In this document: piece after piece, positions 50,481-63,202 of the stretch | Layout of the letters: each line of letters begins with the position of its first letter | Numbering within the stretch: the first letter of the stretch is position 1 | Assembly: GCA_020310875.1 (NCBI GenBank) | Contig: CM035428.1 | Location: forward strand, 103,949,161 to 104,013,160 | Origin: Ceratopteris richardii | Taxonomy: Eukaryota > Streptophyta > Polypodiopsida > Polypodiales > Pteridaceae | Direction of reading: 5' to 3' | Length of the DNA stretch: 64,000 bases | Program-made: the position numbers and the translations under genes | Notes under the pieces: model-generated | Seen by the model: only the letters and a program-made list of their open reading frames with translations | What the model was told of the DNA's origin: nothing | Database searches by the model: none

Positions 50481-52429
50481 AGCAAAGGAGTCTCGGAGTG
50501 CATAGTAGGATTAGATAAGTCGACTCATCCACTATTCCAAACAAAAGAATTGGATTTGAGAGTCTGATTCCTTTGAGCAATCTTGGCATCTGGTGTGCTA
50601 TTGTCACGAACGAAAGAACATGCCCACAACTCATGGTCATCTTTTCTTTCCAAATCACAAATACTATAAAGATAACTTATGAGGACTTTTATTGAGACAT
50701 TGTAACTTGATGAAATTTATCTTTTGAGTTCTTTCCTTGTTTCATATGCTAGATTCATGTGTATATTCTTGTAATAATTTTTTTTTGAGAATAATGAATT
50801 TGTATAGGTTTAAGGGAGGTTATCGGAAAATTCACCTAGTTTTTCATATGTATAATGGAAGTTTTCATCAAACTTTACCAAAATTTTTATGTCTCAAATG
50901 GAAGTTATCATCATAATTCACCAAAATATTTATATTCGTAGTATGATATACTTAGGGAACTTTGCCCATATTTATGTTTTTTTCAGTGAGGAAGGTGGTC
51001 TTAATTTATTCCTTGGTCTACTATATGATTATTAGATTATGTATGCCTTGGAGTAGAAAGGCTTAACTTGGAAGCGTAGTTGGCTAGGTTAATAATTTTG
51101 TTTTATTAAAGTAAGGGATAAAAATACACCTTGCCTATCTTCTCTTGCGAGCTAGATGCCCAATTCTTAAATGCATACGAGAAAAAGGCCTCTTTTCACA
51201 AATATCAATAATGGCTTCCAAGATCAACATACCCTTGATAAAGCCTTTTTGGACTTTGTGAATCCGATGTTGAAGGTGATTGGAGATATGATTAGCAAGA
51301 GATTTGGCAATAATCTTGTACCATATCTAGTGCATGGATATTGGTATCTAGTTACCAAGTCATATTTGTGAATTATTTTAACCACATCTTCATGCAGGCA
51401 TCTTGAAAGGGCTCCAAAACTAATAGCCTCTTTCCATACCAAGTTGAGAGGTCACACAAACATTCCTTTAAAGGCTTTGAAGAACCTATTTATGATCTTG
51501 TCGAAGCCTGAAATCTACCCTTTAGGAAGGCAACCACATTAATAGAATCAACATTCTTTAGGCATTGGTAAACATATGGGTGTTGCGATACATGTCTAAA
51601 GGCATGTGGGTATTCACGCATTCCATCAGCATACAATATTGGCATGGATAGCTAATATAGTGGTTGTAATAACAATCCATATGCTTGCCGATACATAATG
51701 CACTAAAATAATAGTTTCTAATTGAATAAGGGATGAAAAGGCATGCATCAATATAAACATTGGTACATGCATTGGTAGTTCAAAAAAAGTACAAAAAAAC
51801 ATTCCCCTGTGCCTATGCAAACTTATGGAGGTATGCGTATGCATAGGTTTGCACAACATGAACGTGTATAACTTGAATAAACCCAAAAAGTTTCTTGATA
51901 CTATGTAGATGCAATAGCCACAAGTGTGGTCTTCCCGATAGGTGAGCAATTTGAGGAGTTCTTTTTTTTAATGCAGGTTTGGCCGAGGCCTACTCCTCCA
52001 CGCTTTAACTTTGAAATTGCAACTGTACAAGGAAGGGCATAGTACCCATGGGACCCCCCTTATCCCACAAGAGTTGAAAGTGTGGATGCCATAAACATTT
52101 ATGAGACCATCTGCATCTATGTATGAGTTAATTGAGACACGATTTCTTGGAACTTTGTATCACTTCCATATCATGGCGTATCATCCGCCATGCTATGGAA
52201 AACATAGACATTAGTATAATTAATATAAAATAAATAACTTTCAAGTAAAACTAGTTAAAGAATTAAGAATAATTCACATACTACATCATGTGAATAGATC
52301 AACATATAGATCACTTTTCACTTCTCAATCCAGATCCAAGTCCAATCTCAAAAGTTTATTATCATTCTCCATAGGCACCAAATATCATCATGTGCTATAG
52401 TACCCCCTTCCTAGGCTGCAAGAGTATTC
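50481..52429. other. AT-rich DNA without recognisable gene
   Basis: Short open segments only. 51171-51371 (+) and its antisense 51224-51442 vaguely resemble retroelement text but show no family motif. An A run at 50213-50227 closes the purine satellite. Confidence 0.4.
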
Positions 52430-55000
52430 TCGTGTGCTTGTTCAAGAGAAATTTCTATAATTTCATTCATGTACTTAAGGAGGCATTAGATCTAATTCAG
52501 GTACAATTTTTGGTATATCTTGATCCTCAAATATTTATTTCTTTCATGGATCCACTTGTATGTATAAAGAATTTTTTTATCAACATTCTCTCTCAAAGAA
52601 ACTATTTGTTCACATTATTCAAGAAATGCAAATGTGTCACTCATTGACCAAAATTTTGTTGAATCCATTTGTACGAAACCATTGGGATCTTTTCATATAG
52701 TTTCATTTTGGTCAATGAAGATCACTTTAAACCATATGATATAAAAAAATGGCATATCAAACCACCTAAAGTAAATCTTTAAGATATCTTTGATCATAAA
52801 ACAATAATCTAAATTAGAGTGTGATCATTTGTATCTCATACACTTCCTCTCCTTGCTTGTATGAAGCTCACAAGTACACTACAATCATAGAGGTATAACC
52901 TTTATCAGTTTGCTTGATTAAAAAATGTTTTCCATATGATCATAGTGCATTGTATCTATGATACCTCCAATTGCAACCCAAAAGTACCTCTTCTTCATCC
53001 TCAAATTTGACTTGATATGATGCACAAGCTTTAGAAATGGCTTCTTGAAGTCATTCATTGGTTGGAAAATCAAGTAATGCAACTATATTACTAATTTCTC
53101 TTATATCAACCAACCTTCTTCTATACTTCCTTCTAGTCAAGCTCTGTAACACACAAATCCTTTTAACCCTCTTCATAAAATGCTTTGAGAAGAATATCCA
53201 TCTTTTATGCACAACTCTTGCAATTGCAACTTTATCCACTGTATGCAAATGCAAGTGTACCTAAATGGTAAAGAAATTGATGGGTAGATATTTCTCTACA
53301 AGGCATACAATTTCAATCAAAATGAGACAAGCCTTTACAATGGATCATTCATCTATCTCTTTAGAAAAAATCCATCTGATCAAGTCACTCAATTTGTATA
53401 TGATACTCTGACTCAATTGTCGAATCCCCCTTGATAGCAATTGATTATATGAATTAAAGAAACTTGTGCCAATCATGAGTTTTCATGGAAACTAACTATT
53501 TTGCTTGAGTGAAGACAATTTTCTTTAATCGCATACATCTAGTTGGAGTTCTAAATGAGAAAATGATTGATTTCACACTTTGTAATGCTTCTTTATGCAA
53601 AATCTATGGCGATCATGGAATTATTACCATCCATAGAACATCATAAGTGTGCCCATTCACCAATGAATTTTAAATCCTCTCCTTGTTTATGGTAACTCTT
53701 TGAGCTATGATTGTTCTCCAAAGCATCTACCCTATATTTTTTTAAACATGCATGGGATCTATCACATGATTGGTTGAACACAATATGGAAGTGAATGTGA
53801 AATAGATAGTCTATTCATTCTCAAAATAGGTGAACCTTTACTTTGATCCCACGTACTATAGAAATCGCATACATGTAGATAAGCATTTTCCACTTGGAAA
53901 AGCTTTCCATTATGTAAAGGATGCCCATTTGGAAGATAATGAGTAGCATCTTGCTTACTCAAAGATTTAGATCATCAATCATCTAATGAACTACTAGATA
54001 TTGGACATGCATATTCAGAAATTCATAATCCTAGGCATTCTCCACATACAGACTAATTGATGGCCCACATCAAAATACCTTATATTTTAATACTTCTTTG
54101 TGAATACACTTGTGTTACATCCACAACATCAATTCCTTGCCGTAATTCTTGAAGCTCTTTAATCAAAGGTTCCAAGTAAACATCCATAATCTTCACTTTA
54201 TATCTCTTAAGTACAATTCGTGATAACATATCCCTTGATCAAGAACCATGGCAAAATGTTATAATTTACTAAACAAACATGACATGTACTCCATGAAGAA
54301 CTTTTAAACCATAAGGATTCACTCCATTCATAGCTAAGCCCAATTGCAAATTTCAAGGCTTAATTTTAAATTTAGGCCATTTTTGCTCAATATGTTTCCA
54401 TATCCTAGATTCTATAGGCACACCACATATACCATATGTATGTTTGTTTGATGTATGGAATTGCATCAAACCTAGTATAAATGAACATCAAAACGTATTC
54501 CTTATTATAAGCACTATAGGAAAATGACATAGCACTTTTACAACATAGATTCTCCAAGTGAATCTTGTTTGTAGTATATTAAAAAAAATCTTGATCATCT
54601 ATGAATTTCTCTCTATACAAAATACAATCATTAGGACACACATGGATCTTGTTATATTCCACATCCACTGATGTGAATAATTCTTTTTGCATCCATTATA
54701 GATAGTGGCATTTCACTTCCTATTGGTAATACATTCCTTCCTAATAATCTAAAGAGAGTAGTATTACTTGCATTTGACCACCCATACACTCGCTGTGAAT
54801 TCATAAGTGAAAAACATGTTCGAAGAACATAGATATTTGCATCTTTATACAATGGATAAAGATCCAATGCTCGTAATACATCTTTTGACATTTTAGTATC
54901 TATGTTCATGATGATAATGTTCAAATTTATGTTTATCTACATTAGTAATATCATAAAACAACGCATCAATCATGTCTTCCATTCCTCCATTCCCTTTTTC
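52430..55000 (-). pseudogene. Second CACTA TNP2 transposase, degenerate, minus strand
   Basis: Read on the minus strand from 54924: LDLYPLYKDANIYVL, GWSNASNTTLFRLLGRNVLP and MDAKRIIHISGCGI, then EYNKIHVCPNDCILYREKF at about 54660-54600. These are the N-terminal TNP2 landmarks. Next come WKHIEQKWPKFK, LGLAMNGVNPYG and CLVNYNILPW (about 54410-54245), MDVYLEPLIKELQEL and MWAIN (about 54185-54050), and HYLPNGHPLHNGK (53962-53762). KTHDWHKFL follows at about 53490. The DUF4218 part is LHTVDKVAIARVVHKRWIFF followed by KHFMKRVK (53254-53051). About 52700-52500 may be DUF4216-like (weak). It carries many stops and frameshifts. Same general family as the copy at 395-1790. Confidence 0.82.
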
Positions 55001-55386
55001 ATTGTTCATTTCAACATGTTCTTAGTTGACTACTCTCATTTTGTTTGGATCATTAATTGTTTCTATGTTGCTTGAATTCACTAAACCTCTTCCATATGAT
55101 TCATATATTTCAGTCAATAAAATATAAAACCAAACTCTCCATATTTCCAACACAAAAAAGAAGAAGAAGTTTGGATCACAACAGAATACTAAATGTATTT
55201 CCAAGTGTACGTACAAAGATAAGTGACCTATTAGGGTTATAGGCGTTTATACAATCCAAAAAAAAAAAAAAACCTCATAAAAAGGGAAAAAATTATCCCG
55301 ACAATCTTAAATGTGTTCACACACATCACTACCAAAATATATCTACAAATCCTCCCTAAGAGTGATGCAGTGCACAAGCCGCTCAC
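55001..55386. other. Junction region, no gene seen
   Basis: AT-rich. An A run (55257-55272) lies between the CACTA remnant and the copia fragment. Nothing codes. Confidence 0.4.
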
Positions 55387-57180
55387 TCATGTATAAGGAA
55401 GTGCCAAGCTATGTGGAAAGAAATCAATCCACAAAATGAAGTATGCCCAAAGCTTTGCAAAAAGCTTCAAATTTCTCCATAGGTAGATCCTTTGCGAAAG
55501 GTATACAACATTATCTTGTGTGGGAACATAAGCGAAGCTGATCCCTCTATCAAAGAACCTCTCCCTAACATAATGATAGTGCACCTCAATGTGCTTTGTG
55601 CATTCGATCATGGAACATATAGTTTCTTGCAATTGCCAGTGCATGATGATCGTTAGTGAAAATGGTGGTGGCAGAAGACTGACTAATGCCCAAATGAGCC
55701 AAAAAGTGTTTGAGCGACATACACTCAACAATCGCTATGAAAGCTTACATATACTCAACATCAAAACTGGTGGTGGCCATAGTATGCGGCTTTTTACTCA
55801 ACCAAGATATGCATGAGCTACCAAACATGAAGCAAAAACCACTAGTGGAAACATGAGTGGCACAACAATAAGTCCATTTTGAGTCAAAAAAAGCATGCAA
55901 ATCTGGCAGTAATGATCCCCCTTGAGATAAAACAATCCAAGTAGTTGAGTAACACTCAAGTAACAAAAGATGTGCTTAATTGCCTGCCAATGTTTGACAC
56001 TTGGGCAATGGATAAACCTACTCATCTAAGATATAAAAAAATAAATATCAAGTTGAGTTATGGATAAGTAAATTAAGGATCTAACAACCTAGTGATAGAG
56101 AAAACCATCAAATGCATCTCTAGCATCATGAAGACTTAACTGTAAACCTATTTCCATGGGAGTAGCAATAGATTTGCCATCTTCAAGGCCAATTTGATGC
56201 AATAGTGTTTCAATAAATATTTTTAGACACAAAGTTGTTCCCCCATCAACTTGAATAAACTGAAAGCCTAAATAATTATGCGAATGCCCCAAATATGACA
56301 TCTCAAAAGAGGCATGAAAATCAACATCAAATTGAACAATATCTTCTTATTAGTACCAATGAGTGGCATGCCATCAACATATACAACAATGATAAGAAGT
56401 ACGTCATTTGCACAGTTTATATATAAGATGTTCCCAATTGGATTGTTCTATAAATCATGTGCTAGAAAGTAGGCATGTATCTTCTCATATCAAGCACATG
56501 GTGCTTTTTTCAAACCATATAAAGACTTTTTTAAGATGCATACTTTGCTTTCATGCCCTTTCTACACAAAACCACAAGGCTATAAAACATACACTTCTTC
56601 ATGTAAATCACCATTCAGAAATACAATTCTAATGTCGAATTAATATACATTCTAGCCATGACTAGCTGGAAATGCAGAAATGTTAGGATCAGTGGTCATT
56701 TGGCGCTCCCAAAGGTCTCATCAAAATCAATGCCTCTCTCTTGATCATAACCTTGGCAACAAGCCTAACCTTATACCTGTCGACTATTCCATCTTTCTTA
56801 CATTTCAACTTGTATACCTATTTAGTGCCAATGGTCTTTTTGCATGGAGGAAAATCACATAAAGCCCAAGTACCATTCTTCATAATAGCATCATAATGAT
56901 CACATAGTAGCAATCCAATTTTTTGAATTCTATGCTTTGTCAAAAGAAATAGGCTCATTCTCATCATAAAGTGCTAGTGAAATTAAGCTTAAGCCTAAAT
57001 ACTTGATCACCTCACATAAGCTTGATGTATTGACATAACACTTGGAAGGCCTCATATGTACAACCTCTTGTAATTTTTCTTCATAATTACATTTGTAAAA
57101 GTGGAATAAATCCATTTGGATTTAGGAAGCATATAATCTCGTATCACTTGGTAGATAAGTCAAGAGAGAATCAATCCTAT
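55387..57180 (-). pseudogene. Copia reverse transcriptase and RNase H, degenerate, minus strand
   Basis: Order on the minus strand: NEPISFDKA and AIMKNGTWALCDFPPCKKTI (57115-56800); VYKLKCKKDG, RYKVRLVAKV and GIDFDETF (about 56820-56690); LLIIVVYVDGMPLIGT near 56392-56345, where the catalytic YVDD reads YVDG; MSYLGHSHNYLGFQFIQ and ATPMEIGLQL (56301-56089); SRFIHCPSVKHWQAIKHI (56025 on); STSGFCFMFGSSCISWLSKK (55966-55745); and TKHIEVHYHYVRERFFDRGI, then FAYVPTQDNV (55731-55387). It is the C-terminal half of a copia polyprotein. Gag, protease and integrase are not found next to it. Many stops and frameshifts. Confidence 0.85.
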
Positions 57181-58052
57181 AGGATTCACTTTTAGGTAGA
57201 CATTTGAATTCAAATTCGAATCTTTGGCTCCAACAAAAACTATAGAAAGAGGTTATGGAAGGCCAGCATGTATCTCGAGGTTTTGAGATCATTTTCCATG
57301 TACTTTCATTGAGAAGAGGAGCTCACCTCATAGCTCACTCTTTCCTCACTCATTGAGCAATGATTTATTGTCAATGACATTGTACTTTTACATGATTTAA
57401 TACATACATGATCATTACTTCTTACTCTCATATCTCTGTCATACTCCATCAGAACAATGAACTTGTTAGAGCTTATTCTCACTGTATAGTTGATCATTTC
57501 CTCTTATTCAAAGCATTATAGCTTCAGCATACCGTCTATTTTAATCCTACAAAGTTTCATAACTAATAATTCTTGCAATCATCAGATATTAATCAATCTC
57601 TACTCACTGGTCTATGATTGTCAATGTCCGTAAATATCGGGATGCATGATCAATTTGCTAAACATATTTCTCTACATATAGTCTATCATTTTAAATGATA
57701 TCACTCATGATTGGTAGCTTGTTAAGCTAATTGAAGTTCCCCAAAAGTAATTTTATCAATTGCTACTGTACTCAGAGAACGGTTCAAAACTCTAAGTAGG
57801 TATATCAACCAAAATAGCAAGTTTTGGACCTTGGATCATATATCTACCTATTTGTTTTGATCCTATCATTAGTGGATCATCTTCCAAGTAACATATGTGA
57901 TTATTTATGCTTATTAGCGAGCTAAAGAGGACCACAACACTCTCCAACCATCACTTATAGCAGGTGTGAAGCAGGTTTGAGCTGCACCAACTCATCTCTT
58001 GTGAGTATCCACCATCTCCTCCAATAGAGGTATTAGAACAAGTTCAATCAAG
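57181..58052. other. Non-coding, possible copia LTR and degenerate primer site
   Basis: No coding potential. The last part ends in a sequence resembling the copia PBS (GAGGTATTAGAACAAG at about 58027-58042, against TTGGTATCAGAGC), just before the gag start at 58053. 57900-58025 may therefore be the end of a 5' LTR. No second LTR copy is in the window. Confidence 0.3.
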
Positions 58053-59325
58053 ATGGGAGATCAATTTCCATCCTTCATTGACAAATTGGATAGGAAAAAC
58101 TACTCAGCATGGTCCCTAAGGATGCAAGCATACCTTCAAGGGAGAAGCTTACATGGATACATCTCAAGAGATGAAGACATGCCAACCTTTAGGAGCAAGA
58201 ACCAACCAACAAGGGAAGAGCAAGAAAAGCTAACCACATGGTGTGCAAAGGATGCTCTTGCCAGGTCATATCTACTAAATCTCCGATTTCTTGTTACCGC
58301 ATGTTAGAAATTGAAAGACCTCCCAAGAGACTTTTGATGTGCTTTCATCATACTTCTCCTCAAACACAAGAGCTAGGAAAAATCATTTGTGGATGGAATT
58401 CACAACCCTCAAGAAACAACCAAAGCAAGGATTGGCTGATTATGTAACCAAAATGAAAGATGTAGCAGATCAACTTGCAAGCATTAGGGAAGAGATAGAG
58501 GAAGAGCACATAGTGAGGCAGATCATCAATGGAATTAAGGCTGATGACAAGTGGGAATCCTTCACCACAGTAATGGATCTCTACATGGATATGCAAATAC
58601 CTGATCTCAACACCTTGATGGGAAAACTCTTCACCCATGAGACAAAGCTCAACAAAATGGTGACAATTCAAGAGGTTACCAATCTCTGCCCTTTATACAG
58701 ATAAGAATAAAGCTAAGGATAAAGATAAAAGTAAGAAACAGGATGAAGAGGCTAGTACCTCTCAAGCTAATTATGCAAGAAGAGAAAGGGGTGCTAAAGG
58801 AAGGGACAGAGAAGGAAAAAAAGGTAGGGGAAGATCTCACAACAACTCACCATGCAACATAGGTAGTCTCAACAACCACACTACAGAAGAATGCTACAAA
58901 ACACAAGGAACCAAAGGGGAAGATGCTTCCATAGAGGAAGCTATGGACAATCTAGAGGCAGGTACAACAATGGTCGAGGCAACCACAACCATAATTACAA
59001 GCAAGGATACAAGAATAACAACTATCAAGGAGGATTCAGAGGAAGAAGGGATTTCAACAACTATAATGATGATCAAGAAGACTCTCTACTCATCATGAAC
59101 ATGACATCTAAGCAAGGTAAAGATGATGAGCATCTTTTCTACATTGAATCAAGTTGTTCCAATCATATGGCAGGAAATATAGCTCTATTATATGAGCTTG
59201 AAGAACCCAAGGGGAAGCATGAAGTACAAATAGGTGATGATAGTAAACACTCAATCAAGCAAGTTGGAAATGTCAAAACATCTGATGGTAGTAGGAACCT
59301 TTTGAGGAAAGATCTGTATGTGCCG
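58053..59325 (+). pseudogene. Copia gag and protease start, plus strand, degenerate
   Basis: Begins MGDQFPSFIDKLDRKNYSAW, SLRMQAYLQG and ARSYLLNLRF. A frameshift near 58300 is followed by SNTRARKNHLWMEFTTLKKQ, LADYVTKMKDVADQLASI and IINGIKADDKWESF. Another frame break leads to a knuckle-like CNIGSLNNHTTEECY (second Cys replaced by Gly) and an Asn/Gly/Arg-rich linker. The protease start reads FYIESSCSNHMAGN, where the catalytic D-S-G is E-S-S. It ends at RKDLYVP, where sequence of the same family begins in the opposite orientation (59325/59326). Confidence 0.85.
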
Positions 59326-59994
59326 ATCTTCCAAGTTTGAGAGTAGAGCTACATTTCCTGCCACATGGCTTGAGCATCCAAAATCTATGTAGAATACATG
59401 ATAATCAAAATAACTTCCTTCATTGCCATGTTCATAATTAGAAGTGAATCCTCTCATTTATGTAATTGTTTTAGTCTCTCCTTCCTTTGTATCGTCCTTG
59501 ATAGTTTTTGGTGTAGGAATTGTTGTTGTATCCATAAGAGTTTTTGTATCTGCCTCTTGAAGTTCCATAGCCTCCTCTATTGTATCGTATTCCTCTTCGA
59601 TTCCTTGGATTCTTAAAGCAATTCTTTGTGATATGATTTGATAGACAACATGTGGCACAGGGTGATGAGGTTTGAGATCTCCCCCTACTTTGTCTACCTC
59701 CTCTACCCGTTCCTCTTGAATTTCTACCTCTACCTACAAAATTAGCTTGATAGATACTCCCTTCATCATCATATTTCTATCGTTTCCTTTGTTGTCCTTG
59801 CCTTTGATCTTATCTCTATAGAGGGCAGAGGATTGGCTACCTTTGTGGTTCGCACCATTCTTCATGAGATTGGATTCATGTGTCAGGAGTTGCCCCATGA
59901 GTGTGTTGAAATCAGGTACTTGCATTTCCATGTAGAGATCCTTGGCTACGGTGAAGGTTTCTCATTTCTCATAAGCTTTGATACCATTGGTGAA
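59326..59994 (-). pseudogene. Copia gag-protease fragment, minus strand, same family as 58053-59325
   Basis: On the minus strand from about 59994: TNGIKAYEK (the family's NGIKADDK), DLYMEMQVPDFNTLMGQLLT and HESNLMKNGANHKGSQSSAL. A knuckle remnant follows. Then FYIDFGCSSHVAGNVALLSN and LED end at 59326. The protease site reads D-F-G. It begins abruptly inside gag at 59994, where a copia LTR starts. Confidence 0.8.
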
Positions 59995-60288
59995 TGTTAC
60001 CGTTAGTGTCCATGTGAAAGGTCATATGGCCAGTGAAAACTTTTTTATATGTTCCTTAATAAAACATATAGTGGTCTGGTTAGTCATAGACTATATGTTC
60101 GATCGCATTTGTAACGCCTAAGAAGTCTCTGTTCGTGCTCCCTCTATACTACGTTTTCTTCATATTCTGTAGTCTCTGTGCGGAGTATCCGTGCGGTTCC
60201 TGGAGCTCGATTTTCTACTCTGAGGATATTGACGTGGAGCTCTTGATAAGGAGAGCACACTGTGGTGCATCGTCATCCAAATACTTCA
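59995..60288 (+). repeat. Copia 5' LTR (294 bp)
   Basis: Starts TGTTACCGTTAGTG, which cuts the reverse gag fragment. It ends AAATACTTCA immediately before the PBS. Contains TTTTTATATG and AATAAAACATATAG. No second LTR in the window. Confidence 0.75.
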
Positions 60289-60301
60289 TTGGTATCAGAG
60301 C
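60289..60301 (+). other. Copia primer-binding site (initiator tRNA-Met)
   Basis: TTGGTATCAGAGC directly after the LTR end, identical to the PBS at 9687. Confidence 0.92.
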
Positions 60302-61620
60302 ATTTTGATGCAAAAGCTTTTTTCCTTTTGTGCGAGCGAAGTGAGCACCTGCCCACCCACCTAAGTCTTATGACTAAGGCAGCAACCAAGGCATAGAACT
60401 TGGCATACCTGTTCATCCGAGTAACCGAAGTCGTAGTTGGCACTGTTGGCTACGCACAAGGGAGGACCTCAATGATCAAGGAAGACGAAGGTTCCCCGTA
60501 CTTCTTGGGAGGTCAGCCATCCCTATACTGTCCCCCCTCCACGCTTAATTGTGGCAATATCTTGCCACTAAACTACACTCTTGTGGTGCTTGAAGAAGGG
60601 GAAAGAATAAGGTTCACATTATCTTGAACAAGTTTTGGGCCCTCAAAAGCTTCATTCTTTGCTTTGATAGCATATCTCTGAAGCATTTTTGGGGTGTTTT
60701 TTGGATCCATTTTGGAGCGTTTTCGTGCATAGTTCTTTTCTCAGAGGCCCAAGAACATCAAGAAAGTGTTCTTTGTACTTTTTCAACACTGAAAGTTCAC
60801 CTTTTGGGGTTCTATTTTCAGCCACACTAGTTAATCTACAGGGTTCTTGAAAGGTTTTAGTTATGGTGAGAGCAACCACCACATGTCTATGTAAGTTTTT
60901 GAGCCTAAAGAACAGAGTTGACAGACACTTGCAGGTATTTTTGGACAATGTTTGAGTATTGAAATTCAGCCTTCCATTGCCATTTTACTGCATATATTGA
61001 GCACATACACACAATGTACGCTTCTGTGGGTACCGCTTATGTACATCCATGTGGTCATTGATATAGTGGTTACATTTTTGCATAAAGCCTTTTACATTTG
61101 ATAAAGAGGGTTGTGGTGAGGTTTTCTTAATTGGGAGACACCCGGATGTTGGGGTCTCTTTGGTGATGAAGGTGGAAGAGTTACCCAGTCTCGCCATAGG
61201 AGATGTATGATAGTGTTTATAGGTGCTTGATAAGCATAGTTGGCTTCTTTTGGGTAACTGATTGTATGCAGAGTTGATGATTCACAATGTAGATAAACAT
61301 GTCAGTACTTAGAGTTTTATGAGATTTCGACATTGTTCATATGCTCATTTTGCATAGGATACTCTAGAAACTTTTTTCCAGATTTTTTGGTTTGGTCAAC
61401 TATATAGTGGTCGATTTACTCCTTGATACAATTATTGGTGTGAGTGCATTTATTCTCACATTATCCTTTTGGTTGGTCATTATTGGCCATTAATTCATTT
61501 TTCTAGGAAGACTCTACTGAATTTTTCCCAGAATCTAACACTTGGTTATCCTTTTTTGAGCTTTTGTGTTTTTTGGACTCCTCTAGCTCCATTATCATTC
61601 TATTCAATTCTTTATCATCA
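60302..61620 (+). other. Copia untranslated leader
   Basis: No gene. Small open segments at 60400-60627 and 60624-60830 show no family resemblance. The leader is about as long (1.3 kb) as that of the compact copia element at 9700-11392. Confidence 0.5.
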
Positions 61621-61860
61621 TGGCACCAGAGGTCTCCAGCATGTCTGGTGGATCACATTCTAGTGGTAGTGTTTCGAGGAGGAGCTATAATTGTAGAGCA
61701 ACGAACATTTTAAGATTAAAAAATTTGATGGCTCAAACGTTTCTCTATAAAAGAATGAGATTAAAGATGTGCTGATTTAGAGGAGACAATGGAAGACAGT
61801 AAATGGAATCTCAAAGAGCCTACCGACATGGTGTAGTGGGGTATTCTGATACACCCAAAA
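61621..61860 (+). pseudogene. Copia gag start, degenerate
   Basis: MAPEVSSMSGGSHSSGSVSR opens at 61621. After a frameshift the copia Gag N-terminal phrase HFKIKKFDGSNVSL follows, then a stop, KNEIKDVLI, a stop, and RRQWKTVNG. It stops making sense after about 61850, where unrelated DNA with a minisatellite begins. Confidence 0.72.
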
Positions 61861-61989
61861 AAATAATGTATTTTTTGTTTTGCTTTTCAAGATGCAGAAG
61901 CCAAGCACAAAGCAAGTTACCTTGATTTCGAACAAAAGGAGAAGCAGAAGAAATGAAGAGCGAGAAAATGGTGGAAGAGGATCCAGCTC

Positions 61990-62330
61990 ATGAAGAAGGT
62001 GAAATTTCCCATTTCACCTATTTTCCTAAGTTCCCAAATTCCCATTTCACCTATTTTCCCAAGTTGCCTATTTTCCCATTTCACCTATTTTCCCAAGTTG
62101 TCTAACTCCCATTTCACCTATTTTCCCAAGTTGCCTATTTTCCCATTTCACCTATTTTCCCAAGTTTCCTAATTCCCATTTCACCTATTTTCCCAAGTTG
62201 CCTATTTTCCCATTTCACCTATTTTCCCAAGTTGCCTAAATTCCCATTTCACTTATTTTCCCAAGTTGTCTAAATTCCCATTTCACCTATTTTCCCAAGT
62301 CGTCTAATTCTCCCAATTGTCTAATTTTCC
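61990..62330 (+). repeat. Minisatellite of about 34-35 bp units
   Basis: About nine units of the type CCCATTTCACCTATTTTCCC followed by AAGTTG(C/T)CTAAATT, from about 62008 to 62312, with some shortened units. Decayed derivatives (TTTTCCTAAGTTGAC, AAGTTGTCTAA) go on to about 62480. Confidence 0.92.
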
Positions 62331-62589
62331 TAAGTTGACCAATTAGTTGATTTTCCCAAGTTCCCAAGTCGTCTAAATCTCTAAGTTGTCTAATTTTCCT
62401 AAGTTGACAAGTTAGTCAATTTTTTTAGTCAATTTTACAAGTTAGTCGCCTTACTCAAAAGTTCACCAATTTTATGAAGTTAGTCTACTTACTTCAAAAG
62501 TAGTCTAATTTTTAAGAAAAGGATGTACTTTTGACTTAGTCTACTTTTTCGCTTGAAAAAGTGACTAAATTTCCCAGATCTCCATATAG

Positions 62590-63190
62590 TCTAAATTTTC
62601 AGCCACTTGCATGCGGAGAACTCATGGACGGTGGACGGCACCGAATACAAGAATTTGGAAGATAGTGACGGTGCAGGAAAAGTGGACCAAGAAGGAAGCT
62701 TCCAGAGTACCAAAATTGTCAAAAGTGTCAGAGAGCCTGCTAAAGAAGAAACTAATTTTGTCCCCTTTTGCTACCCTTCACTTCCAGGAAAACTATATAA
62801 GTAGACCTCTCCTTCAACAAAGAGGGGGAGAAGCTAGGAGAAGCTCAGAGAGACTTGAGGAAGGAATGCAGAGCTGAAGCTTTGCCTTGTCTTTGTGTGT
62901 GTAGAGCTCTTAGCTTACCACTAGTGCTCCACTCGATAGAATCAGAATCAGCTAGCTTGGCACTCTGAGTGAGTAGTGGGCAAGCAGTGATTGGCCAATC
63001 TTCTCTTGGGCAGCTAGTTGGAAGACCAGAGTCTTGAGCATGTATGTTTAGAGTCGAAGTCCAGCATTGAGAATGCAGGTGTATGCTTATGTCTCCTAAT
63101 CCTGTTTTGAGTTGTTTGTACTCCTAATTTCAACTTCTTTCTCTTCTATTAGTTCATTGTGTCATTGTATATGCTATTTTTCTTCCCCAT
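62590..63190 (+). promoter_or_regulatory. LTR-like segment with TATA box
   Basis: CTATATAAG at 62793-62801, preceded by TTCCAGGAAAA, has the look of an LTR or gene promoter. After it come a purine stretch (AAAGAGGGGGAGAAGCTAGG) and 400 bases of leader-like DNA ending TTTTCTTCCCCATTGAG just before the gag text at 63203. It could be the 5' LTR and leader of the following copia element, but no PBS and no second copy are seen. Confidence 0.35.
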
Positions 63191-63202
63191 TGAGTCTTCA
63201 AA

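Noticed and set aside
51171..51442. Possible LINE RT fragment on either strand
   Set aside because: Only vague phrase similarity; no RT motif (no FDKAFD or YxDD) found nearby.
55387..59325. One complete copia element spanning the RT fragment and the gag fragment
   Set aside because: The RT/RNase H part is on the minus strand and the gag on the plus strand, with no integrase between. They are separate fragments.
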